Assembly (NCBI GenBank): GCA_024434165.1
Contig: QMIW01000033.1
Location: 1-41,215, forward strand
Length of the DNA stretch: 41,215 nt
Direction of reading: 5' to 3'
Source: Chloroflexota bacterium
GTDB taxonomy: Bacteria > Chloroflexota > Anaerolineae > Anaerolineales > Villigracilaceae
Shown: positions 23,406 through 31,432 of the stretch, piece by piece
How the letters are laid out: every line of letters begins with the position of its first letter
Position numbering within the stretch: the first letter of the stretch is position 1
The notes under the pieces: generated by a model
Seen by the model: the letters and a program-made list of their open reading frames with translations, nothing else
What the model was told of the DNA's origin: nothing
Database searches by the model: none
Position numbers and translations under genes: made by a program

Positions 23406-24278
23406 TTATTCTTTCCCTCGAAAGATGTCGTGAACAGGCTGCCAATTCAACGTTGATCTTGCAGATTGGTTGCTGCAACGCCACGAAGGCGGACAGGCTG
23501 AATTCTCATCCCGTTTTGGTTTATCTGCCCCAATCGAAATCGCCAATCGGTCGCCATATTCATTTTGCCGCCACGGTTCGTCAACGACATTGAAAATCGA
23601 ACCGGCGGGAGCATAGTCGAGCGCTGCAACGACGGCAGTTGCCATGTCTGCAACGTGGATCAGTGAGATGAAGTTTCTGCCGTCGCAAGGGATGATCTCC
23701 CAGCCTGCACGCAAGTTCCCGATCATCGCGTCTTGAAACGTGCCCCGACCGACAAACGAACCTCCGCGAAGAATGCACCAATGCAGATCATGGGATGAAA
23801 TCTTTCGGATCATCTCTTCCATCTCTATCACAGGTCCGCAAAGCCATGCGCGTTCCGGGGAGGTGTCGAGAGGAGTATCTTCCGTGATCCATTCTTCCCC
23901 ACGATCCGGGTATGCCATGGTGATACTTTGTTGAATGTAGCGCTTTACCCCGGCTTCAAGCGATGCCCGCAGTAGAATACGTACAACATCTGTGCGCAAC
24001 CGCGTGTTTGCGTCCCAGGCATCGGGGACGGAAAAGTCTCGTGGGATGGCGGTGGCAATATGGAGGACCGCCTCACAACCGGAAATGAACGATCCAATCG
24101 TTCGTTCAAGATCCAGGGACAGCAGATCACATTCCACGATCTCAACGCCCGCCGGGAGGGATGCTTTCGCTTTTTCAGCCGAACGTGCCAAAGCCAGCAC
24201 TTCATGCCCCTGTTGTACGAGCAATGGAATGACAGCGCGTCCCAAAATTCCTGTTGAACCTGCAACTGCGATTTTCAA
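23406..24278 (-). CDS. NAD(P)-dependent epimerase/reductase, atypical SDR
   Basis: 290 residues. The Rossmann motif GSTGILG follows the first strand KIAVA. TTG at 24276-24278 is chosen as start because AGAGAGG lies 7 nt before it and the protein then begins right at the first beta-strand; a TTG at 24303-24305 is the longer alternative. The usual Tyr-x-x-x-Lys is not clear (an IEMEEMIRKI helix occupies that place), so this may be an atypical SDR that binds NAD(P) without classic dehydrogenase chemistry. The tail ARSTLNWQP matches sugar-epimerase-like families. Function unknown. Confidence 0.8.
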   Translation of the reverse strand: MKIAVAGSTGILGRAVIPLLVQQGHEVLALARSAEKAKASLPAGVEIVECDLLSLDLERTIGSFISGCEAVLHIATAIPRDFSVPDAWDANTRLRTDVVRILLRASLEAGVKRYIQQSITMAYPDRGEEWITEDTPLDTSPERAWLCGPVIEMEEMIRKISSHDLHWCILRGGSFVGRGTFQDAMIGNLRAGWEIIPCDGRNFISLIHVADMATAVVAALDYAPAGSIFNVVDEPWRQNEYGDRLAISIGADKPKRDENSACPPSWRCSNQSARSTLNWQPVHDIFRGKE

Positions 24279-24323
24279 GCTAAAACCTCTCTCAAACAAG
24301 ATCAACTTGGCAGGCAGCCGAAC

Positions 24324-24944
24324 TTATTCTTTCACATCACCCACTTCGAACCGGCAATATTCATCCCCTTTGGCGATGCAATGGGTTTCGTTGATCTCAT
24401 AATCTTTTCCCGTTGCCCATTTGACCGCCTCAGAAACAGAGCCGATGTAAAGGTAACAAATGGGATGATCGCTATGGCGGGAGTTACAAATCGCGCACGT
24501 GGATTCGATATACGCGAGCTTGCCCCCTCCGTCCTCCACCCAGGCATTGACTTGCGGATTGCTCTTCTTGAGCGCATCCGCCATCCCATTCAGGATGAAC
24601 TTGATGCGCTGTTTTTCCGGCAGCAGTTTGAGCGCCACCCCGGCAATGCCCAGCAGCGCCGCCTGCTCACGAACACCATACTGGAAGGAGGCACGACCGA
24701 TGCGGAGCAGCATCCCTTTGCCGCCGCGCCCGTAAAAATCCTCGATCGCCTGGTTCAACTGCGCATATTGCGAAGCCTTGATGGATGGTTCAAGATCATT
24801 CGGAGGGAAATTCCCCGCGAACCGTTCGAGCCCGCAGGACTTCAACACAGCGTTCAAGCCGTTTTCCCCCATCACCTCCTGCATCGAAACCAACGCCTGC
24901 CGCACAAGCGAGTTGATGATGACTGCCTCTTCCCGGGTTGTCAT
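24324..24944 (-). CDS. V4R (4-vinyl reductase) domain protein
   Basis: 206 residues. The C-terminal half is a V4R domain, a small-molecule-binding fold found in BchJ-like chlorophyll proteins, in activators of aromatic catabolism and in archaeal signalling proteins. Conserved features are CAICNSRHSDHPICYLY and HCIAKGDEYCRFEV, with five cysteines that probably bind a metal or hydrocarbon ligand. The N-terminal half is a helical lobe (VSMQEVMGENGLNAVL). ATG 24944 follows AGGAG. No photosynthesis genes are near, so a sensor or ligand-binding role is more likely than chlorophyll synthesis. Confidence 0.8.
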   Translation of the reverse strand: MTTREEAVIINSLVRQALVSMQEVMGENGLNAVLKSCGLERFAGNFPPNDLEPSIKASQYAQLNQAIEDFYGRGGKGMLLRIGRASFQYGVREQAALLGIAGVALKLLPEKQRIKFILNGMADALKKSNPQVNAWVEDGGGKLAYIESTCAICNSRHSDHPICYLYIGSVSEAVKWATGKDYEINETHCIAKGDEYCRFEVGDVKE

Positions 24945-24985
24945 AGTGACTCCTCTCTCTCCAAGAACGGGCTGTTACGTTACAG

Positions 24986-25285
24986 TTACGCTCGCACTCG
25001 TGGTCGCACTTCTCGATCAAGGCGACTCCCCAATGCGTCAAGCGTAACATCCAAATCGTATTCTGCTTGTAATCCAAGCCAGAATTGCGGAGAAACGCCA
25101 AAATAGCGAGACAAACGCAAGGCTGTATCTGCTGTAACGCTGCGAACGCCCAATACGATCTCATTGATGCGACGGGCGTCAACGCCAATGTCAATCGCCA
25201 AACGGTTCTGACTAAGATTCATCGGCTTCAAAAACTCTTCCAGTAAAACTTCACCGGGGTGAATGGGATTTAATTTATCAGTCAT
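24986..25285 (-). CDS. higA: HigA-type antitoxin (XRE HTH)
   Basis: 99 residues. The N-terminus PIHPGEVLLEEFLKPMNLSQNRLA and the following HTH (IDIGVDARRINEIVLG, about 29-45) are diagnostic of HigA antidotes, and FGVSPQFWLGLQ closes the domain. It should neutralise HigB and repress the shared promoter. It starts 14 nt after the toxin gene, with toxin first as in typical higBA operons. Confidence 0.93.
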   Translation of the reverse strand: MTDKLNPIHPGEVLLEEFLKPMNLSQNRLAIDIGVDARRINEIVLGVRSVTADTALRLSRYFGVSPQFWLGLQAEYDLDVTLDALGSRLDREVRPRVRA

Positions 25286-25299
25286 TCTTACCTGCCAAT

Positions 25300-25581
25300 C
25301 TAGTGATAATCGGTAATTTCAACATCATAGGCATCACTGCCTTCCCATCGAAAACATACCCGCCATTGATCGTTTATCCGAATACTCCATTGACCTGCAC
25401 GATTCCCGCTTAATTTTTCGAGATGGTTGGCGGGAGGAACTCGCAAATCATTGATGGCAATGGCATTGTTTATCATGCGTAACTTTCGCAGGGCGACTTG
25501 TTGAATATCAGCGGGCAACTTACGAGAACGTTGACGTTGATAGATTTTCTGCGTTTCGTCGTTTTTGAAAGTCTTTATCAC
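25300..25581 (-). CDS. higB: HigB-type mRNA interferase toxin
   Basis: 93 residues, RelE/ParE superfamily. IKTFKNDETQKIYQRQRSRKLP is a typical HigB N-terminus, and WSIRINDQWRVCFRW with VEITDYH gives the catalytic basic strand and C-terminal His. HigB cuts ribosome-bound mRNA. The start is GTG at 25579-25581, which lies about where transcription should begin (see promoter), so the message is probably leaderless; no Shine-Dalgarno is present. Confidence 0.92.
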   Translation of the reverse strand: MIKTFKNDETQKIYQRQRSRKLPADIQQVALRKLRMINNAIAINDLRVPPANHLEKLSGNRAGQWSIRINDQWRVCFRWEGSDAYDVEITDYH

Positions 25582-25587
25582 ACGCTT

Positions 25588-25616
25588 ATTCTATAGTGTG
25601 TCGCACTAAATGTCAA
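25588..25616 (-). promoter_or_regulatory. higBA promoter with operator in the spacer
   Basis: On the minus strand: TTGACA (25616-25611), 17-nt spacer, TAGAAT (25593-25588). Within the spacer, TAGTG-N5-CACTA (25594-25608) is a dyad suited to HigA, which would block polymerase directly. The transcript should begin at or next to the GTG start codon. Confidence 0.85.
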
Positions 25617-25903
25617 CCACCCAATTCAGCAGTTGACAAGGCACCACCCGCGGACGCGCTACCCTCTCCCAGCGGACATGCCGCGCAATGACAGAGGAGG
25701 TCTTCATCCCATAGCGCCGCCCAAGCGACGAGACTCTCCCCATCAAACCACAAGCGGATGTTTTCCTTATCGTCCAATCCCCATGAATTGAGCCGATACG
25801 GCAGGTCAATCACATGCAGGTGGTCTGCCTGGAATTGACAAGCGAGATCAATCATTGATAGTTTATCTTGTTCGTGGAGAAAGGAACGGTGAGTCATTGT
25901 CAT
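25613..25903 (-). pseudogene. Truncated GNAT acetyltransferase-like N-terminal fragment
   Basis: 96 codons. The first 70 residues (ADHLHVIDLPYRLNSWGLDD, then ENIRLWFDGESLVAWAALWDE) look like the N-terminal strands of a GNAT-family acetyltransferase, but the acetyl-CoA-binding half is absent. The tail (GEGSASAGGALSTAELGG) is compositionally unlike the rest and runs into the higBA promoter. The gene was probably cut when the toxin-antitoxin cassette arrived or by a nearby deletion. It could also be a divergent short protein, so the pseudogene call is moderate. Confidence 0.55.
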
Positions 25904-25954
25904 TCAAAATTTTCCTTCTTTTATAATTCAAATTATATCTCCTCCCCAAAACAA

Positions 25955-25986
25955 AAAGCCCTGCCCTAAAACTGGGGCAGGGCTTT
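25955..25986 (-). terminator. Terminator after the DUF5615 gene (also plus-strand capable)
   Basis: AAAGCCCTGCCC (25955-25966) pairs perfectly with GGGCAGGGCTTT (25975-25986). The minus-strand exit is TTTTTGTTTTGG, a good T-tract. A near copy lies at 26862-26894 after smc. Confidence 0.85.
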
Positions 25987-25988
25987 CC

Positions 25989-26002
25989 ATCGTCTATCGT
26001 CC
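25989..26002 (-). repeat. Heptamer repeat (ATCGTCY)2 at the end of the DUF5615 gene
   Basis: ATCGTCT (25989-25995) and ATCGTCC (25996-26002) on the plus strand. The last base belongs to the gene's stop codon. Matches the array at 26897-26924. Confidence 0.7.
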
Positions 26003-26364
26003 TACTTGAAATCCTGCAAAAATCGAACCATATTTTTCAATTCGTCTTCCGAAACGCTTTCCAGTAAATTCGTCACTCGCTTTTTCAATTCACCTTGCGG
26101 AATCTCATTGGATACGACAATACCGTAATGCTCCTTGCCCTCCATCATATATTCAGATGCAAGCGGAATGAAATCCTTGATATTGAATGTGACCACAGCC
26201 CGATGATTCTTTGCCGCTTCTTCAAGAATGACAGGGTCTGGCGTATTGCCAAGCCCCACCTCGGTGACATGATAAACATCAAAGCCTTGTTCGCGTAAAA
26301 GCGTGGCTAGATAAACCCAAATCTGCTCATCAAGAAGAAGCTTGGGCGAATTGGATTTATCCAT
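26002..26364 (-). CDS. DUF5615 PIN-like protein, probable toxin
   Basis: 120 residues. LLLDEQIWVYLATLLREQGFDVYHVTEVG gives the first acidic residue and helix, and AVVTFNIKDF the conserved Asp/Asn region of DUF5615 PIN-like proteins, regarded as VapC-related nucleases. It starts 1 nt after the stop of the DUF433 gene, the usual partner, so the pair is a probable toxin-antitoxin module. Nuclease activity is inferred. Confidence 0.85.
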   Translation of the reverse strand: MDKSNSPKLLLDEQIWVYLATLLREQGFDVYHVTEVGLGNTPDPVILEEAAKNHRAVVTFNIKDFIPLASEYMMEGKEHYGIVVSNEIPQGELKKRVTNLLESVSEDELKNMVRFLQDFK

Positions 26365-26365
26365 T

Positions 26366-26785
26366 TTATCCCCCGGTGAGTTTACGATATTGATCTTCGC
26401 CTAGCTTGTCTGCTAAAACCTTCCGCCCAGCCTCTTCCGAGTTTTCGCGGCGTTCTTCATCAATCTCTTCTCGGTGCGCCTCATAATATCGTTGCGCATC
26501 GAGCACTTGTTCAAGTTTCAAAAAAGGCAAAACCTGTTCTGCAATGGACTGAGGAGTCTCACCCATCAATAAATATCCAACAATCTGGCTCACTTTGACA
26601 CGTGTACCACGGATGACAGCAGATTCTCCGCCTGTAAACATCACTTTCGCAATATGTGGAAAATCAGAGTCAAGTGCAGGTTCATCAAGCACAACCACCA
26701 ACGCCCGCCGCGCTCCCTGCAACGGCACGGGCTGTAGAATTTTTACTTGTCCCTTTTCATCAATTATGGCTTCAACAGTAATCAT
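26366..26785 (-). CDS. DUF433 antitoxin-like protein with AbrB-like N-terminus
   Basis: 139 residues from ATG 26785, which has AAGGAG just upstream; the longer ORF from 26875 lacks support. The middle segment SAVIRGTRVKVSQIVGYLLMGETP is the DUF433 (VapB45-like) HTH core, followed by LEQVLDAQRYYEAHREEIDEE. An N-terminal strand set VEAIIDEKGQVKILQPVPL resembles an AbrB/SpoVT swapped-hairpin element, so this may be a two-part antitoxin. The tail ENSEEAGRKVLADKLG is charged and may cover the toxin. Partner of the DUF5615 gene. Confidence 0.82.
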   Translation of the reverse strand: MITVEAIIDEKGQVKILQPVPLQGARRALVVVLDEPALDSDFPHIAKVMFTGGESAVIRGTRVKVSQIVGYLLMGETPQSIAEQVLPFLKLEQVLDAQRYYEAHREEIDEERRENSEEAGRKVLADKLGEDQYRKLTGG

Positions 26786-26861
26786 GGGCTTTCTCCTTGC
26801 GAAAGAAACTTTCAATACAGGTATTTTATCATCAACCACATTCTCATTTATACCAACAAAA

Positions 26862-26894
26862 AAAGCCCGCCCCAAAAAACTGGGACAGGGCTTT
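26862..26894 (-). terminator. Terminator after smc
   Basis: AAAGCCC (26862-26868) with GGGCTTT (26888-26894), and CCC (26871-26873) with GGG (26882-26884). The minus-strand exit is TTTTTTTGTTGG. Similar over about 50 bp to the terminator at 25955-25986, including the flanking ATCGTCT-ATCGTCC. Confidence 0.8.
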
Positions 26895-26896
26895 CA

Positions 26897-26931
26897 ATCG
26901 TCTATCGTCCGCGGTCAATCGTCCGATTATC
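26897..26931 (-). repeat. Heptamer array (ATCGTCY)n at the smc stop codon
   Basis: Units ATCGTCT, ATCGTCC, GCGGTCA, ATCGTCC and GATTATC in 7-bp register; the last overlaps the smc stop codon (26927-26929). Confidence 0.75.
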
Positions 26932-29900
26932 CCCTCTTCAACATATCATCCGTAACCTGATCCAACCTCAAACTGATCACCTGACTCGCCGAGTCGCGTC
27001 CCATCGTCACGCCGTAGATCACGTCTGCGGCTTGCACCGTATTGCGGTTGTGCGTAATGACAATGAACTGCGTATCCTTGCTCAAGTCCACCAGCAGGTC
27101 GCGGAAGCGCCCCACATTGGCTTCATCGAGCATCGCGTCCACTTCGTCCATCACGCAGACGGGGGTTGGCGATACTTTGAGCAGCGCGAACACCAACGCG
27201 ATCGCGGTCAGACTGCGCTCACCGCCGGAGAGCAACGCCAAGCCCTGCTCACGTCGCCCCGGCAGGCGTGCTTCGATCTCGATACCGGTCTCGACCAAAT
27301 TTTCCGGGTCGGTCAACGCAAGTCTTGCCGAACCGCCGCCGAACAGACGCACAAACGTCTCGCGGAATTGCTTGTCCACGGCGTCGAAGGTCTTCACGAA
27401 TTCCTGCTTGGTCAACTCATCGAGTTCCGCCACCACCTGCTTCAAGTCTGCCTGGGCTTTGTGCAAGTCTTCCACCTGAGTCTTCATGAACTCATAGCGT
27501 TCTTTTTCGGTTTCGTACTCCGCTTTCGCATCGGGATTAATCGCGCCCATGCGGCGCAATTGTGCGCGGTTGTGAGTCAACTGTTCTTCCAAGTCCGGCG
27601 CGAGTTCGGTAACGATTGGCAGCTGCTCCACCATCCCTTCGATGGGCAGCGGCACGGGTCCCGAAACATCGGCGGCGTATTCGAACATCACCAGACCGAA
27701 GTCATCGGTGATCTTTTGTTGTAAATTATCGAGCGCTTCCTGCTTGCGGGTTTGCTCCAACTGCACCTGCCCAAGCAAGCGTTCCGCGTTTGCAAATCCG
27801 CGCTGGGCGTTGTTTTCCAATTCCTGCAAACGCGCTTCTTCCTGCTCGGCAGCGGCAAGTTCTTTCTCTGCCGGTTCGATCTGCACGCGCTGGTCTTCGA
27901 TCTGCACATTCAACGCCGACTCACGTTCACGCAGCGCCGCCTTCTCGGCATCCAGACTGTGCAAACCGCCATCCAACTCGGTCAGACGATTCGCCAATTC
28001 AACACGACGCGAATCCAAACGTGAAATATCGTCGCCGCGTTCCTTCAATTTATTTTGCGCCGCGCTCAGGCTTTGTTCCGCCACTGCCGCGCGCGTCGTC
28101 CAATAGGAAACCTGTTCCTGCAACTCACCCGCTTCGAGTTCCGCGAGTTTTGCCGCCACCACTTTCAATTCTTCATGCGCCTGCGCCGATTGCGCTTCCA
28201 CATCCACTTGCGCTTCGCCAATTTTTTGCTGGAGGGATTTCGACTCTTCCGCCTCTCCCTGCAGTTGACTTAACTGACTCTTCTGCCATTCCAACTGCCG
28301 AGCCATCGCCTCAGACTCAAGACCGGCTTGTTGCTCGGTCTCCTGAGCTTCACCCAATCTGACGCGGGTTTCGCGCGCATCGGATTCCGCTTGCAGCAGT
28401 TCACGCTGCGCTTCGGCATATTCATTCGACAGGCGTTCCACCAAGTCATTCGACTCGGCAAGTCGGGCGACGAGTCTGCTCAAGGCGGAGTCGAATTCTC
28501 GTTTCTGGCGTCCCCGGCTCAAGGTCGAGGAAGAGGCGGTTTTGCCAGCGATGACCAACCCGTCACCTCGGAAGACTTCTCCGCGCAGAGTCACCACGCG
28601 GGCATGCGTCGGAAGATCCGCTTGAAATCTGCGAGCCGTCGCACGGTCACGGACGATGAGAGTCTGACCGAGAGTTAATCGAACCGCACTGCGCAGTTCT
28701 TCGGGCGCGTTGACGAGTTCGGAGGCAATGCCGAGATAATTTTCGTCTGTATTTTCGTAGCGCAAGATTTCATCTTGCGCCGCCAAAGGCAACAGCGCGG
28801 CGCGACCCGCTTCATCAGACTCAAGCAACTGCAAAGCATTCTCTAATTCACTCGCGTCAATCAGCACCGCATCGAGCGTGTCACCGAGCGCGGCGGCAAT
28901 CGCAGTTTCGAGTTCAGCAGGCACATCGAGCGCGGACGAAAGCGCACCACGCGCACCATTGAGGCGCGACTGACGCGCGGCATCGAGCAGGAAGCGCGCA
29001 CCTTCGGCATAGCCCGCCAGCGACTGCTCGGACTGTTCGAGCACTTCGAGCTGTGCCTTCAAGCGCGAATGTTCAGATTCTTCTTTTGTGCGGCGTTCGA
29101 GTGCGGCGCGGCGTTCACCATCAAGGCGATCCACTTCGGCGCGTTTGGCGAGGGCTTTGTCTTCGGCGCGCTGCAGTGTTTCAGTGATGCCTTCGCGAGT
29201 CTTGCGGGCGTATTCGTATTGGGCTTTCGCTTTTTCCGTTTGCGCTTCGGCGTTGGCAATCGCATATTGGGTTTGTGCGATCTTCTGCGTCTGCGCTTCG
29301 ATGCGGGACTTGAGTTCATCGAGGCGGGCATTGTTCTCGGCACGCTGCTGCGTGAGTTCTTCGATGCGATTGCGAATGGCTTGAATTTGCTCTTCGATGC
29401 TCGATCGTTCAGACTGCCGCGTGGAAAGCGCAATTTGCGCGTTGCTGAGCTGTGACCTGGCTTCTTCGGCTTCGCTTTGCACACGGGCAACGTCCGCTTC
29501 GGCGGCTTGATAGCGTTCGCGCGCCAGATGCAGTTCGTTCATCACACTTTCCTGGTCGGAAAGAACTGAAGCCTGCTGCGCGGTGAGCGAACGGCGGCGT
29601 TCTTCGAGCACGGCGAGTTCACGGCTGAGGGTTTCGCGCTGGGTGTGCAACTCGGCGGCTTTGCGATGCCATTCATTTAAGTGCGCACGCAAGCCCGAAA
29701 GCCGTTCACGGAAGGCGTTGTATTCCGCCTGGGCTTTTTCGTGGTTTTCACGCGCCTCATGGACGCGCGCTTCCTGGGCGCGCACGGCTTCACGGGCGTC
29801 GGTCAGGTCGCGCTGGGCGCGGTGCCAGTGATAACCGTACCACTCGCGCAGGATGACTTTTAAATCCGCTTGGGCGCGGGCAAATTCGATGGCTCGTTTT

Positions 29901-30532
29901 GCCTGCCGCTCCAAACTGCGGATGCGCGGCTCCAGTTCGGACATGATGTCGAGCACGCGCTCCAGATTGCGTTCGGTGTTTTCGAGGCGTTTGAGCGCGT
30001 CTTCGCGGCGGGCGCGGTACAGACCCACCCCGGCGGCTTCCTCGAAGAGGCGGCGGCGCTCATCGGCTTTGAGGGCGAGCGAGGCATCCACCAAGCCCTG
30101 ACCGAGGATGGTGTACGTCCGTTCGCTCAAGCCTGCCTGGGCGAGCAGTTCGTTCATCTCGCGCAAGCGGACTTGCTGCCCGTTGATGATGTACTCGTTG
30201 TGACCGTCGCGGTGGGCGACGCGCCCGATGGAAACCTCGGTAAAATCAAGCGGCAGCCACTGATCGGTGTTGTCGAAATGGATGGTCGCCTGCGCCATGC
30301 CCGCACGCGGGCGATGCTCGGAGCCGGAGAAGATCATGTCTTCGGTCTTTTTGCCGCGCAGAAGCGTGTAGGATTGTTCGCCCAGCACCCAGCGCAATGA
30401 GTCGGCGATGTTCGATTTGCCCGAGCCGTTCGGCCCGACAATGGCAGTGACGCCCGCGGCAAATTCAAAGACAGTGCGCGAGGCGAAGGTTTTGTATCCT
30501 TGCAGTTCGAGTGATTTCAGGCGAAGGGGCAT
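26927..30532 (-). CDS. smc: Chromosome segregation protein SMC
   Basis: 1201 residues, normal for bacterial SMC. Walker A GPNGSGKS at 33-40, long coiled coil (about 170-500), hinge (about 520-680, with GALSSALDVPAELETAIAAALG), returning coiled coil (about 680-1020), then the signature LSGGERSLTAIA and Walker B VCVMDEVDAM near the C-terminus. With ScpA/B it forms the condensin that compacts and separates chromosomes; scpA/B are not in the window. Lies 32 nt after rnc, on the same strand, so probably an rnc-smc operon, an arrangement seen in other bacteria. Confidence 0.97.
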   Translation of the reverse strand: MPLRLKSLELQGYKTFASRTVFEFAAGVTAIVGPNGSGKSNIADSLRWVLGEQSYTLLRGKKTEDMIFSGSEHRPRAGMAQATIHFDNTDQWLPLDFTEVSIGRVAHRDGHNEYIINGQQVRLREMNELLAQAGLSERTYTILGQGLVDASLALKADERRRLFEEAAGVGLYRARREDALKRLENTERNLERVLDIMSELEPRIRSLERQAKRAIEFARAQADLKVILREWYGYHWHRAQRDLTDAREAVRAQEARVHEARENHEKAQAEYNAFRERLSGLRAHLNEWHRKAAELHTQRETLSRELAVLEERRRSLTAQQASVLSDQESVMNELHLARERYQAAEADVARVQSEAEEARSQLSNAQIALSTRQSERSSIEEQIQAIRNRIEELTQQRAENNARLDELKSRIEAQTQKIAQTQYAIANAEAQTEKAKAQYEYARKTREGITETLQRAEDKALAKRAEVDRLDGERRAALERRTKEESEHSRLKAQLEVLEQSEQSLAGYAEGARFLLDAARQSRLNGARGALSSALDVPAELETAIAAALGDTLDAVLIDASELENALQLLESDEAGRAALLPLAAQDEILRYENTDENYLGIASELVNAPEELRSAVRLTLGQTLIVRDRATARRFQADLPTHARVVTLRGEVFRGDGLVIAGKTASSSTLSRGRQKREFDSALSRLVARLAESNDLVERLSNEYAEAQRELLQAESDARETRVRLGEAQETEQQAGLESEAMARQLEWQKSQLSQLQGEAEESKSLQQKIGEAQVDVEAQSAQAHEELKVVAAKLAELEAGELQEQVSYWTTRAAVAEQSLSAAQNKLKERGDDISRLDSRRVELANRLTELDGGLHSLDAEKAALRERESALNVQIEDQRVQIEPAEKELAAAEQEEARLQELENNAQRGFANAERLLGQVQLEQTRKQEALDNLQQKITDDFGLVMFEYAADVSGPVPLPIEGMVEQLPIVTELAPDLEEQLTHNRAQLRRMGAINPDAKAEYETEKERYEFMKTQVEDLHKAQADLKQVVAELDELTKQEFVKTFDAVDKQFRETFVRLFGGGSARLALTDPENLVETGIEIEARLPGRREQGLALLSGGERSLTAIALVFALLKVSPTPVCVMDEVDAMLDEANVGRFRDLLVDLSKDTQFIVITHNRNTVQAADVIYGVTMGRDSASQVISLRLDQVTDDMLKRG

Positions 30533-30564
30533 TGGGATTTACGATTGATGATTTTGATAGGTTT

Positions 30565-31266
30565 TCAAATTTTCTTCAGCGCGTCCCTGGCGGCTTCGCG
30601 TTCGGCGTTGGCTTTGCTGGAGCCTGAGCCGCGCCCCCTGACCTCGCCGGCAATCTCCACTTCCACTTCGTAGGTGCGGGCGTGGTCGGGTCCGCTGGTG
30701 TTCACGACACGGTAGCGCGGGGCGCCGAGTTTTTCTGCCTGGGTCAGTTCCTGCAACTGGCTTTTGGGGTCGTTGATCTCTTCCAGCACCGATTCGCGCT
30801 TCGAGTCCAGGAGCGGATTCATGAAGCGCCGGACCTTATCCAAACCGGCGTCCAGATAGATTGCGCCGATCAGGGCTTCGAAGGCGGAGCCCAGCAGGCT
30901 GTCGCGCAGGTGGCCGCCGGAGGTTTTTTCTCCGCGGCCGAGGCGCAATGCGGCGCCCAGGTCAATATCCCGGGCAAAGTCGGCGAGGCGTTCGTTCCGC
31001 ACGAGGTGCGAGCGGATCTTGGTCAATGCGCCTTCGGGCATTTCGGGGAAGCGGTGGTACGCCCATTCCCCCACAATGAAATCCAGCACGGCGTCGCCGA
31101 GGAATTCAAGGCGTTCGTTGTCCATGGCGCCGTCCTGGTGTTCATTGGTGTAGGAGCGGTGGGTCAGGGCGGCTGTCAGCAGGGCAAAGTTGGAAAAGGA
31201 CAGAGCCAGCCTTGCGTCCAGGCTGGAAGCGGGCTCGATTTCCCGCTTTGGAATATTCGATGGCAC
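30565..31266 (-). CDS. rnc: Ribonuclease III
   Basis: 233 residues. The RIII signature NERLEFLGD is at 50-58 (Glu51, Glu54, Asp58), a second acidic site lies in RDSLLGSAFEALIGAIYLD, and a dsRNA-binding domain fills about 160-233 (DPKSQLQELTQ, ending AEREAARDALKKI). It processes rRNA precursors and cuts structured RNA. Start is GTG 31266 with GGGAGG about 6 nt upstream. That ribosome-binding site is the 3' arm of a hairpin, which suggests self-control. Followed by smc. Confidence 0.96.
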   Translation of the reverse strand: MPSNIPKREIEPASSLDARLALSFSNFALLTAALTHRSYTNEHQDGAMDNERLEFLGDAVLDFIVGEWAYHRFPEMPEGALTKIRSHLVRNERLADFARDIDLGAALRLGRGEKTSGGHLRDSLLGSAFEALIGAIYLDAGLDKVRRFMNPLLDSKRESVLEEINDPKSQLQELTQAEKLGAPRYRVVNTSGPDHARTYEVEVEIAGEVRGRGSGSSKANAEREAARDALKKI

Positions 31267-31272
31267 GGGAAC

Positions 31273-31290
31273 CTCCCGGAACTCCGGGAG
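31273..31290 (-). promoter_or_regulatory. Hairpin hiding the rnc ribosome-binding site
   Basis: In the mRNA, CUCCCGG and CCGGGAG form a perfect 7-bp stem with loop AGUU. The 3' arm plus the next G is the Shine-Dalgarno of rnc. Opening or cutting this stem would change rnc translation. Confidence 0.65.
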
Positions 31291-31401
31291 CGATATCCAC
31301 TTACCGCCATAGTGAGGGGATGTCGTTCCATGAGTTCCAAATTTATTTTTTGAGCGGGCTGAATTGTAACCTGAATTTTTTTGGGAATCAATTTTTTAAG
31401 A

Positions 31402-31407
31402 TAGAAT
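31402..31407 (+). promoter_or_regulatory. Probable -10 of the aldo/keto reductase gene
   Basis: TAGAAT 26 nt before the start codon, in an AT-rich stretch between two divergent genes. No convincing -35. Confidence 0.35.
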
Positions 31408-31432
31408 CGGGCGCAACTCCGAGGAAATCATT

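Noticed and set aside
25606-25809. 67-codon minus-strand ORF overlapping the acetyltransferase fragment
   Set aside because: Alternative frame of the same remnant, without recognisable sequence.
16656-26931. CRISPR array
   Set aside because: The heptamer arrays have no spacers and units of only 7 bp; no cas gene was seen.
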